Shown here: positions 42,002 to 49,699 of the stretch, piece after piece
Position numbering within the stretch: position 1 is the stretch's first letter
Layout: each line of letters starts with the position of its first letter
DNA from: an uncultured Opitutia bacterium
GTDB lineage: Bacteria; Verrucomicrobiota; Verrucomicrobiia; Opitutales; Opitutaceae
DNA: 49,699 bases
Assembly (NCBI GenBank): GCA_903859715.1
Contig: CAIONS010000006.1
Coordinates: 1-49,699 of the forward strand
Reading direction: 5' to 3'
Program-made: the position numbers and the translations under genes
Notes under the pieces: generated by a model
What the model was told of the DNA's origin: nothing
Seen by the model: only the letters and a program-made list of their open reading frames with translations
The model's database searches: none

Positions 42002-43459
42002 TTACGCCGGTTTGACGGCGCCCTCGTCGGACTCGGCGGAGCGGTTGCTCACATTGTTGCCGTCGTCGCGGTGCAGGCTCCAGAACGTGACCGACGAAAT
42101 CACCGTGATGAGCCCCATGGTGAAATAGGCCTTGTGCAGCGCGGGGATCGTCTGCGCCGGGTCGGTCTGGTCGACGTGCCCGAGGAACCAGGCGGCGAGC
42201 AGCGAGGCGAAGGCGACGCCGAAGCTGAGCGACATCTGCTGGCCGGTGCTGGAAATGCTGCTGGCCTTGCTGGCGTCGTGATTGGTGACGTCGGCGTAGA
42301 CCAGCGAATTCATGCTCGTGAACTGGAGCGAGGAGAAGAAGCCCTGGACGAAGCTGAGCAGCAGGATGCACCAGACGGGCGTGCCGGGCCCGACCTGGGT
42401 GAAGCACATGATCGTGATCCCGAGCAGGACAGTGTTCGAGATCAGGACCTGCCGGTAGCCGAGCCGGGCGAGGAGCGGCCGGCTGATGATCTTCATACCG
42501 ATGGCCGCGGCGGCGGTCGGCATGGTCAGCAGGCCGGCCTGCCAGGGCAGGTAGCCCAGGCCGATCTGATAAAGCAGCGGCAGCAGGAACGGCATGCCAC
42601 CGATGCCGATTCGCGTCACGAAGCCGCCGATCACGGACAACCGGAAGGTGCGGATCTTAAACAACCCGAGGGCGAGCAACGGCGCCGCCACGCGCCGCGT
42701 GTGCCAGCCGTAGGCCGCGAGCAGCAGGCCGGAAATGGCCAGCATCAGACCCATCGCCGAGACCGGCAGCGTGTGCTCGCCGAAAATCTCCAGCACATAG
42801 GATAGCAGCGCGACACCGGCGCCGAACAGCACGAAACCGATGCGGTCGAGCGCGGGCGTGTCCGCCTCGAGAAAATTGGGCATATGCTGGCGCACCAGCC
42901 AGAGCCCGAGCAGGCCGAAGGGTAGGTTGATGAAGAAAATCACCCGCCAGTGCAGCCAGTGGACGATCAGGCCGCCGACGAAGGGCCCGAGGAGCGGACC
43001 AATCAGCGCGGGCACGACGACGTAGTTCATGGCGGCGAGCATTTCCGATCGCGGGAACGTCCGGACCAGCGCCAGCCGGCCGACCGGGGTCATCATCGCG
43101 CCGCCGATGCCCTGCAGCACGCGCGAGGCGACGAGCATGGGCACGTTGACCGCGATGCCGCAGAAGAGGGAGCCGAGCATGAACAGCGCAATGGCGAGGG
43201 CGAACACCCGCCGGGTGCCAAACCGGTCCGCCATCCAGCCACTGATCGGAATGAAGACCGCGAGACTGAGTGTGTAGCTCGTCAACACAGCCTTCAGGCT
43301 GAGCGGCAGGACGTGGAGGTTCTGCGCCATGGTGGGCACGGCGGTATTCACGATCGTCGCATCCAGGTTCTCCATGAACAGGGCGACAGCCACGAGCCAG
43401 GGAAGATAGCGCTTCGTCTCGACGGAGATTTTTTCCTCGGGCGCGAGTGCGGCGGGCAT
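42002..43459 (-). CDS. MFS drug exporter, DHA2 (14-TM) family
   Basis: The 485-residue membrane protein belongs to the EmrB/QacA-type proton-coupled exporters. TM1 motif D1 appears as VALFMENLDATIVNTAVPTM (the LD..IVN..LP signature). Motif A is GWMADRFGTRRVF, between TM2 and TM3. Motif C-like RVLQGIGGAMMTPVGRLALV follows, and the hydrophobic profile allows 14 segments. It probably exports hydrophobic compounds. No EmrA-type adaptor gene is adjacent, so it may work alone. The ATG at 43457-43459 is preceded by a repeat-rich 286-bp region shared with smc. Substrate is unknown. Confidence 0.93.
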   Translation of the reverse strand: MPAALAPEEKISVETKRYLPWLVAVALFMENLDATIVNTAVPTMAQNLHVLPLSLKAVLTSYTLSLAVFIPISGWMADRFGTRRVFALAIALFMLGSLFCGIAVNVPMLVASRVLQGIGGAMMTPVGRLALVRTFPRSEMLAAMNYVVVPALIGPLLGPFVGGLIVHWLHWRVIFFINLPFGLLGLWLVRQHMPNFLEADTPALDRIGFVLFGAGVALLSYVLEIFGEHTLPVSAMGLMLAISGLLLAAYGWHTRRVAAPLLALGLFKIRTFRLSVIGGFVTRIGIGGMPFLLPLLYQIGLGYLPWQAGLLTMPTAAAAIGMKIISRPLLARLGYRQVLISNTVLLGITIMCFTQVGPGTPVWCILLLSFVQGFFSSLQFTSMNSLVYADVTNHDASKASSISSTGQQMSLSFGVAFASLLAAWFLGHVDQTDPAQTIPALHKAYFTMGLITVISSVTFWSLHRDDGNNVSNRSAESDEGAVKPA

Positions 43460-43521
43460 GGTCTGGCACGGGTAGCGAGCCCGGCCGACTTGGCAACAAT
43501 GACTTTCGGTCTTTCCGTTTT

Positions 43522-43632
43522 TGTAGGGCGGGGTCGCCGAACCCCGCCGGTAGGTTGCGTGCTTGCACGCAACGTTGCGCGGCCAGCGCGCAACCTACGC
43601 GGAATTGGCGGGGTCAGCGACCCCGCCCTACA
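43522..43632. repeat. Nested palindromes between divergent MFS and smc genes
   Basis: An outer GTAGGGCGGGG-family pair (TGTAGGGCGGGGTCGCCGAA from 43522 with CAGCGACCCCGCCCTACA ending 43632) encloses a complete second palindrome, 43550-43598. The inner one has arms GTAGGTTGCG (43550-43559) and CGCAACCTAC (43589-43598), with a further GCGTGCTTGCACGC hairpin within. This looks like one palindromic element inserted in the loop of another. Confidence 0.9.
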
Positions 43633-43745
43633 TTTGTCCGCAGCGCCGCCCGGTGGAGGCCGGACGGCCGGTTTGCGAGCGAAAAACAGGCCTCTCACTT
43701 TCCGTTTGCCCGCGCTCGCGCCGACCGCTCACACTCTCCGCTTTC

Positions 43746-46700
43746 ATGTATCTCAAGGCGCTAAAACTGCACGGCTTCAAGTCCTTCGCCGATGCCACCA
43801 CCCTTCGGTTTGAACCGGGCGTAACCGCCGTTGTCGGCCCCAACGGCTGCGGCAAATCCAACATCGCCGACGCCATCCGCTGGGTGCTGGGCGAGCAGAG
43901 CGCGAAGGCCCTTCGCGGCGGCAAGATGCAGGACATCATTTTCGAGGGCGCCGACACCCGCAAGGCCGCGCAGCTGTGCGAGGTCTCGCTGCTCCTCACC
44001 GAGTGCGAGAAGCAGCTTGGCAGCGAGTTTCACGAGATCGAGATCACGCGCCGCGTGCACCGCGACGGCCAGAGCGAGTACGCCTTCAACGGCCAGACCT
44101 GCCGGCTGAAGGACATCCAGAAGCTTTTCATGGACACCGGCGTGGGCCGGACGAGCTATTCGATCATGGCGCAGGGGCAGATCGACCAGATCCTCTCATC
44201 GAAGCCCGAGGAGCGCCGCGCGGTGTTCGAGGAGGCGGCCGGCATCACGAAGTACAAGTCGGCCCGCCGCGAGGCGATGAACAAGCTCGCGCTGACGGAT
44301 CAGAACCTGGCGCGGGTGGCGGATGTCGTTGCCGAGGTTTCCCGCCAGATCGGCAGCCTGCGCCGCCAAGCCGCGAAGGCGATGCGGTTCAAGCGCCTCA
44401 GTTTCCGACTGCGTCACCTCAGCCTGGCGTGGAGCAGCCGCCAGCACGCGCAGCTCTCCGCGGCGCTCACCGGGCTCGAGGCCCGGGTGACCGCGCTGCG
44501 GGCCGACGCCGACACGCGCCGGAGCGGACTCGAGGCCCAGCAGGCCGAGCTGGAAGAAAAGAAGACCGGCCGCAACCGGCTCAACCAGCGCGTGCAGGAC
44601 GCCCAGCAGGCGGTGTTCGATTTGCGCTCGCAGAAGGAAGCCGCGGAAAACCAGGCCAACCTTGCGCAGATCCGGCGCACGGGTCTGGAGGACCGGTTGG
44701 GTTCGTCGCGGGACAATCTCGGGGAAATCGAAATGCAGCTCCGCGAGGTGTCCGCGCAAGTGGACACGGGTGCGCAGGACAAGCAGATGCAGCTCGGCCT
44801 GCTCGGCAGCAGCGACGCGGTGTTCCAGCAGCGGAACCGCGAGCTGGCGATCGCCGAGGGCGAGCTGAGCAAGCTCGAGCAGGAACTGCATCAGGCCAAG
44901 TTTCAGCTGCTGCAGCTCGAGAGCACGGTCGCGCGGCTGCGCACCGATTGCTCCGGCTACGAGGTTGACCAGAAGACGAGCGTGCTCCGGCACGACGCCG
45001 TCGCGCAGGAAATCGGGCAGGTGCGCGACCAGCACACGGCCGCCGGCCTGACGGCGACCGAGCTTGCCGCCCGCGTCGAGACCTCGCTCGCGGAAAAGTC
45101 CCGCACCCTCAGCGAGGCCGCCACGGCCCAGCAGGCCATCACCGATCTTACCCGCGAATTCCGCGAGTCCCAGCGCAAGCTCCAGGACGTCGACCGCCAG
45201 CTGGCCCAGCGCACGGCGCGGCTCCGGCTGCTCCAGCAATTGCAGGAGAAATGGGAAGGTTTCGGCGAAGGCGCCAAGGCCGTGCTGCAGGGCCGGCTCG
45301 ATGCCGCGCTGGCCGGCGCGAAGGCGACGCCCATCACGCACGGGCTCGAGGTGAAGCCGGAGTTCGGCAAGGCGGTCGAGGCGATACTCGGGTCCGCGGC
45401 CGAGGCGATCAGCGTCAGCGATCTCGCCACGGCGCAGCGCATCCTCGCGCAGCTGGAGCACGAGCAGATCGGCTCGGCGGTATTGCGGATTGCGGATTTT
45501 GAGAGCCGAAGTGAGGCCCGGGTCGATTTGCCGGCCGGGCTCGTGCCCGCCTTGGAGGCCTTGGCCGAGACCGAATCGGGACACCCGGCGGCGGGCGTGC
45601 TGGGGGAATGTTTCATCGCCGACGACCTCGGAGCCTTTCTCGAATTCTGGAAGGCCAATCCGGGCTTTGGATTTCTGGCGGTGGCGACCCGGAAGGGTGA
45701 CCTCGTGGACCGGCGAGGGCTGGTTTATGGCGGCCACCACAGCAGCCGGAAATCCTCGAACAGCATCGTGCAGCGGGAAATCGACCTGCGCGAGACGGCG
45801 AAGTCCCTGGCGGAGGACCAGAAGCTGCACGATGAACAGAAGGCGCAGATCGATGCGCTCAGCGCCGGCCTGGCCGCCGCCGAGCAGACACTGGAACAGC
45901 GCCGGGCCGACGTGCTGGCCGTGACGCAGACCCTTGCGGCCACGCAAGCCGAGCAGCGCAACGCGCAGCGGTCCCTCGAGGACGTGGGCAACCGCCTGCG
46001 CCGGATGGAAGGCGAGCTGGTATCCCTGGAGCAGGCCCGCAACGAGGCGCACGCGCGCTGGGAGAAGGCGCAAACCGGCCTGGCCGAGGCCGACGCGGCC
46101 GCGACCGCGCAGCGCGATAAAATTCAAAAGCTGGAAACCCGCATTATCGAAATCCGCACCGACCGGGATGTGAAGCGCGACTCACTCGCGCAGGCCCGGT
46201 TGGAGCTGGCCGAGCGCCGCCAAAAGGTCGAGGTCCTCGACCGCGGACTCAGCGAAATGGAAAAACGCCGCATCCAGCTCGATGACCTGCTGGTGCAGCG
46301 CCAGCAGGAGATCGAGACTTGGGCCTCGCAGATCGAGGAGCTCGAGCGCGATGCCACCACGGCGCGCGCGCGGCGGCCAGATCGGCGAAACGCTGGGTGT
46401 GGCCCAGGAGCAGGTAGAGAAGGTCCGGATCGAATTGGTGGCGATCGAACGCGAGATCAGCGCGCTGGAAACCGCGCAGACCTCGCTGCACACGCAGTCC
46501 GAGGCGGCGCATGACGAGCTGAGCACCCACGAGGTGAAGCTCGCCGAGACCCGCCAGCGGGCGCAGTTCCTCGCCGAGGAAGTCACCCGGGAATTTCAGG
46601 CCGACATCGCCACGCTCGATTGGAAGCACCTGCTCTGGCACGCCGACGATGAGCCCGAGGGCATCAAGCCGCTCGATCTCGATGAAGAAGAGGAGAGCGG

Positions 46701-47523
46701 TCAGCCGGAGACAGCCGAGGCCAAGCCGAAAGCCCGGAAGTCGAAGAGCAAGGACAAGGGTGAGCCGGATGCCGATGACCTGGCGGCGCTGGAGACGACC
46801 AACTGGGACGAAATCAAGACCGAGGCCGATGCGCTGCGCACGCGGCTCAACAGCATGGGGGCGGTCAATCTCGTCGCGATCGAAGAGTACGCCGAATTGA
46901 AGCAGCGCCATGATTTCCTCACGACGCAGAGCAGCGACCTTACGACGGCCAAGGCGGAGCTGATGAAGGCGATCGACGAGATCAACGTGACCTCGCAACA
47001 ACAGTTCGAGGTGACGTTCGTGCAGATCCAGAAGAACTTCGCCTACACGTTCGAGACGCTGTTCGGCGGCGGCCGCGCCGCGCTCGAACTGATCCAGACC
47101 GACGACATCCTGGAGAGCGGCATCGAGATCGTGGCGCAGCCGCCGGGCACGAAGCTGAAGAGCATCACGCTGCTCTCCGGCGGACAGAAGACGCTGACGG
47201 CGGTGGCGCTGCTCTTCGCGCTCTACATGGTGAAGCCCTCGCCGTTCTGCTTGCTCGACGAGTTGGACGCGCCGCTGGACGAATCCAATATCGGCCGGTT
47301 CACGGACCTGCTGAAGAAATTTGTCGGCGAGTCCCAGTTCATCATCATCACGCACAACAAGCGCACCGTGTCCGCGGCCAGCGCGATCTATGGCGTGACA
47401 ATGGAGGAGCGGGGCGTCTCGAAGACGGTGTCGATGCGCTTCAACCAGGAACGGGGCGAGCCCGAGGCACACGCGCCGAACATTGCGGAATCGGTCACGG
47501 CGGCGAAACCGGCGGGGGTGTAA
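43746..47523 (+). pseudogene. smc: Chromosome segregation protein SMC, split by a frameshift
   Basis: SMC is the ATPase core of condensin. MYLKALKLHGFKSFAD starts the protein at 43746. Walker A GPNGCGKSN is at 31-39, coiled coil fills most of the body, and a hinge lies around 515-660 (GFGEGAKAVLQG, then LEVKPEFGKAVEAILGSAAE). The C-terminal head has LLSGGQKTLTAVALLFALY, Walker B CLLDELDAPLDESNIG and IIITHNKRTV. The N-terminal frame ends at a stop at 46514 and the head-completing frame covers up to 47523. The switch falls in the GC tract 46362-46372: adding one GC unit restores a single frame of about 1,260 residues. No scpA or scpB lies beside it. Since smc is usually essential or nearly so, a sequencing or assembly error is the simplest reason; true mutation or programmed shifting is possible. 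Confidence 0.9.
46362..46372 (+). other. GC-dinucleotide tract at the smc frameshift
   Basis: Eleven alternating bases (GCGCGCGCGCG) lie exactly where the SMC frame changes. Upstream frame reads LERDATTARA; downstream frame reads ARGGQIGETLGVAQEQ. One missing GC unit (or one extra base) explains the shift. Confidence 0.85.
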
Positions 47524-47644
47524 GCCGCCCGCGGCGGGCGACGGAGATGGAAGTTTGGAGATGAAAGATGGAATACCCTGTGTCGGCATGAAACCCCCGG
47601 CAGGCGGCGGCTTTCCAACTTCCAGCGCCCAACTACCAACTCCC

Positions 47645-47672
47645 ATTTTGTAACGCTTGCGCGTTACAAAAT
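47645..47672 (-). terminator. Perfect hairpin overlapping the 3' end of the PilB/GspE-like gene
   Basis: ATTTTGTAACGC (47645-47656) and GCGTTACAAAAT (47661-47672) form a 12-bp perfect stem with a four-base loop, covering the TAA stop (47664-47666) of the minus-strand ATPase gene. It may terminate one or both convergent genes. The rest of the gap from smc (47524-47644) holds a diverged pair of GGAAGTTTGGAGATG / CCAACTTCCAG-type sequences, another imperfect palindrome, and no gene. Confidence 0.65.
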
Positions 47673-49094
47673 CAGATCCGGCGGGACGTTGCTCAGGGCT
47701 TCCTCGATGGTGGTGAGGCCCATCTTGACCTTGAGCATCGAGTCCTGGTGGAGCGTCTTCATGCCGTTCTTCATGGCGATACGCTTGAGACCGGCCACCT
47801 CGACTTCCTTGTTGATCGCCTCGGTGAGCTCCTCGCTGTTCACCATGAGTTCATGGATGCCGACGCGGCCCTTGTAGCCGTTGCCGCCGCAGGTGGGGCA
47901 GCCCTGGGGGTTGGCCTTGAAGACCTGGCCGCTCCAGCCGATGGCCTTGGTCATGATGTCCTTTTCACGGCCCTCCAGCTCGTAGGGAACCTTGCAGGCC
48001 TTGCAGACGCGGCGGAGGAGACGCTGGGCGCAGACGCAGACCAGCGAGGCGGAAATGTTGAACGCCTCGACGCCCATCTCGCCGATACGGGCGATCGTGG
48101 AAGGCGCGTCGTTGGTGTGCAGCGTTGAAACCAATAAGTGCCCGGTGAGCGCGGCCTCGACGGCGATGCCGGCGGTTTCCTCGTCACGAATTTCACCGAC
48201 GAGGATGATGTCGGGGTCCATACGGAGATAGCACCGCAGCGCCCGCGCGAAGGTGAGGCCGATGGCCCGGCTCATCTGCATCTGGTTGATGCCGGCGAGC
48301 GTGTACTCGATGGGGTCCTCGGCGGTCTGGATGTTGACGTCGGGAGTGTTCACTTCGCCGAGGGCGGAGTAGAGGGTCATCGACTTGCCGGAACCGGTGG
48401 GGCCGCAGTGGAGGATCATGCCATAGGGCTGGCGGATGCACTCGCGGTAGCGGGCCAGATTTTCGTCCGAGAAACCCAGCATGGGCAGGGGCAACGTGGA
48501 CTTCTGCTTGTCGAGAATACGCATGACCACCTTCTCGCCGTCCTTCATCGGCCCGGTGGCGACGCGAAGGTCGATGTCCATGTTCTTCTTCGTGTAGCGC
48601 TTGAAGACGATACGTCCGTCCTGTGGCAACCGGCGCTCCGAGATGTCCAGGTTGCACATGATCTTGAGGCGGGTGACAAGGGCGTTGGCCGCCTGCTTGG
48701 GCAGGCGGAGCTTTTCCTGGCACAGGCCGTCAATGCGGTAGCGGATGAGCAGTTCCTTTTCCATCGGCTCGATATGGATATCCGACGCGCCCTGGATGTA
48801 GGCATCCTCGATGATCCGGTTGGTCATCTGGATGATGGGCGCGGAATCCTCGCTTTCCATGTCCGCCGCGCTCATCTCGACCGCCTTCTCGTCGACACTG
48901 TAGGCCTCGCTCACCTTCTCCATCGCGGCGCCGACGTCCACATTGTCGGGGCCGGACTTGCTCTCCTTGAAGAATTTCTTGATCAGGGCCTCGAAAAGCG
49001 TGGCGGAAACGACCCGGACCTCCTCGATTCCCAGCTCGGTGGCCTGGGTGAAGGCTTCGCGCTTGGCGTAATCCAGCGGGTTGGACATCAGCAC
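47664..49094 (-). CDS. PilB/GspE-type secretion ATPase, 5'-truncated
   Basis: The 476-residue frame is the assembly ATPase of a type IV pilus or type II secretion system. It has intact catalytic parts: Walker [10 protein letters not shown], Asp box in [11 protein letters not shown], Walker [16 protein letters not shown], His box [13 protein letters not shown] and the tetracysteine zinc site (CKAC and CPTC). The available start is GTG at 49094 (or ATG 49088), but the frame stays open and homologue-like up to 49133 ([20 protein letters not shown]), where the family's N-terminal domain is only half complete. A stop codon and an IS3-type element begin right there. I conclude the first portion was removed by the insertion. 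Residual activity would need a new start and a promoter supplied by the element. Confidence 0.9.
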   Translation of the reverse strand: MLMSNPLDYAKREAFTQATELGIEEVRVVSATLFEALIKKFFKESKSGPDNVDVGAAMEKVSEAYSVDEKAVEMSAADMESEDSAPIIQMTNRIIEDAYIQGASDIHIEPMEKELLIRYRIDGLCQEKLRLPKQAANALVTRLKIMCNLDISERRLPQDGRIVFKRYTKKNMDIDLRVATGPMKDGEKVVMRILDKQKSTLPLPMLGFSDENLARYRECIRQPYGMILHCGPTGSGKSMTLYSALGEVNTPDVNIQTAEDPIEYTLAGINQMQMSRAIGLTFARALRCYLRMDPDIILVGEIRDEETAGIAVEAALTGHLLVSTLHTNDAPSTIARIGEMGVEAFNISASLVCVCAQRLLRRVCKACKVPYELEGREKDIMTKAIGWSGQVFKANPQGCPTCGGNGYKGRVGIHELMVNSEELTEAINKEVEVAGLKRIAMKNGMKTLHQDSMLKVKMGLTTIEEALSNVPPDLIL

Positions 49095-49164
49095 GGCGAC
49101 CGCTTTTTCCCCGCAGTATGAGATTGCCTCGATTTAGTGGACACCCGACCAGCGCATGAAACGT

Positions 49165-49230
49165 GCGCTGTTTGGTCGCTTCCGAGGACAGGAGCCCCAA
49201 GGCTTGCCGCAGGAAGCGACCAAACAGCGC
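49165..49230 (+). other. Perfect 19-bp hairpin in the IS leader
   Basis: GCGCTGTTTGGTCGCTTCC (49165-49183) and its exact complement (49212-49230) enclose a 28-base loop, ending 43 bases before the OrfA start. It would fold strongly in any transcript entering from outside the element, consistent with shielding transposase expression from readthrough; this is inference. Confidence 0.85.
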
Positions 49231-49273
49231 GCGGACGCGGCGGCGGCCGGTTTGGGCAGCAGAAAGGATCCAC

Positions 49274-49621
49274 ATGAAACAGACAGACCGGAACGAGTCC
49301 GGGGCAACGCCCCGGCGCAGGTATGATGAGACCTACAAACGCCACGCCGTGGAACTGACGCTGCACGGGGATCGCACGGTGAAGACCGTAGCCAAGGATC
49401 TGGGGCTGCCCGCCTGGCAGCTCTATGAATGGCGCAAGCTGTATGCGCCGCGACCTGGTGAAGGCGGACCCACGCCGCAGAACCTGGAGGAAGCGGAGCA
49501 GGAAATCCGGCGGTTGCGCGCCGAGGTGGTGCGGATGCGGGAACGGGAGATCGTCTTAAAAAAATCACTGGGCATCCTCTCCGAAACGCCCGAGAGCGGT
49601 ATGCCCAGGTCGAAGCGATGA
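49274..49621 (+). CDS. IS3-family transposase OrfA
   Basis: The 115-residue protein binds element ends. It carries a helix-turn-helix of the IS3/IS911 OrfA type: RRYDETYKRHAVELTL, then VKTVAKDLGLPAWQLYEWRK (about 38-57). A leucine-rich coiled segment follows (LEEAEQEIRRLRAEVVRMRE, about 75-94), ending REIVLKKSLGILSE, the usual OrfA end. ATG 49274 has a good ribosome site (AGAAAGGA, 49261-49268); an upstream open frame to 49163 runs through the hairpin and is unlikely to be used. Sliding at the A7 tract near its end would make an OrfAB fusion transposase. Confidence 0.92.
   Translation: MKQTDRNESGATPRRRYDETYKRHAVELTLHGDRTVKTVAKDLGLPAWQLYEWRKLYAPRPGEGGPTPQNLEEAEQEIRRLRAEVVRMREREIVLKKSLGILSETPESGMPRSKR
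49558..49564 (+). promoter_or_regulatory. A7 slippery site for programmed -1 frameshifting
   Basis: TTAAAAAAATC places seven A residues in the OrfA reading Leu-Lys-Lys, 57 bases before the OrfA stop. A -1 slip enters the OrfB frame, which reads ERYAQVEAMKGAHPIRLLCG. This is the standard IS3-family arrangement. Confidence 0.8.
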
Positions 49622-49699
49622 AGGGCGCACATCCGATCCGCCTGCTGTGCGGGTTGCTGGAGGTCTCACCCAGCGGCTACTACCGTTGGCGCCTGCACC
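49618..49699 (+). CDS. IS3-family transposase OrfB (partial, 3' end beyond window)
   Basis: OrfB carries the DDE integrase domain. Only the first 27 codons from ATG 49618 are present: HPIRLLCGLLEVSPSGYYRW, the helical start common to IS3-family OrfB proteins. The frame is -1 relative to OrfA and overlaps its end by four bases; expression as OrfAB through the A7 site is more likely than from the internal ATG. The catalytic residues lie outside the window. Confidence 0.85.
   Translation, partial: MKGAHPIRLLCGLLEVSPSGYYRWRLH

Larger units (their letters stand above)
49134..49699 (+). mobile_element. IS3-family insertion sequence (left part, runs off the window)
   Basis: The element begins at about 49134-49138 (TTTAGTGGACACCCGACC) right where the ATPase gene is interrupted. 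It contains a long hairpin, an OrfA of IS3 type, an A7 slippage site and the start of OrfB in the -1 frame. The exact tip, target duplication and right end are not visible. The orientation is opposite to the interrupted gene. Confidence 0.85.

Noticed and set aside
43746-47523. Two separate genes in place of split smc
   Set aside because: The two frames together make one SMC: the first has Walker A and hinge, the second signature and Walker B, joined at a GC tract. Neither half is a complete ATPase.

Overview
The window looks like a chromosomal segment of a GC-rich Gram-negative bacterium, most likely a verrucomicrobium of the Opitutaceae type. Reasons: two autotransporter-associated beta-strand repeat proteins with C-terminal PEP-CTERM-like sorting tails, a ResB/CcsA cytochrome c maturation pair, a tripartite RND pump, AsmA-like and Aas-like envelope proteins, secreted glycosidases, and intergenic gaps filled with long composite palindromes of the kind common in that group. 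The assignment is inferred from gene content, not from a marker-gene tree.

Layout. 1-5.7 kb: recN, then a minus-strand lipoprotein-resB-ccsA operon. 5.9-10.6 kb: a tightly coupled pyroglutamate cluster (pxpB-pxpC-pxpA-DUF969-DUF979-pcp). 10.6-15.0 kb: two tandem paralogous beta-strand repeat surface proteins. 15.2-17.8 kb: ychF, divergent from rpsP-trmD-rplS (no rimM between rpsP and trmD, and a hairpin terminator in its place). 17.9-19.9 kb: transketolase. 20.1-26.5 kb: marR-adaptor-RND permease-tolC with a palindromic operator inside the predicted promoter. 26.7-32.1 kb: an AsmA-like protein and a fused acyltransferase/acyl-ACP synthetase. 32.2-32.6 kb: a small AT-richer membrane-protein gene with the architecture of a solitary integron cassette (5' TTAGGC, short leader, ORF running into an attC-like hairpin). 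32.7-41.8 kb: DTW-domain enzyme, GH2 glycosidase, PPK2, PfkB sugar kinase, GlcD-like oxidase, sialidase-fold protein and GNAT acetyltransferase, separated by repeats. 42.0-47.5 kb: a 14-TM MFS exporter and smc, which is split by a frameshift in a GC-dinucleotide tract. 47.7-49.7 kb: a PilB/GspE-type ATPase gene whose 5' part is cut off by an IS3-family element that runs off the window.

Functional themes. The pyroglutamate cluster would release pyroglutamate from peptides (Pcp), open the ring with ATP (PxpABC) and probably move the substrate across the membrane (DUF969/DUF979). The RND operon looks self-regulated by MarR. Secreted GH2 and sialidase-fold proteins plus a KDG-type kinase suggest use of complex glycans. 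The most unusual material is the intergenic DNA: at least five families of long inverted repeats, some nested inside others, lie between or against genes and in one case supply a stop codon. I did not find a defence island, CRISPR array, biosynthetic cluster or tRNA. The integron-cassette-like unit and the nested palindromes are the best candidates for under-described biology.
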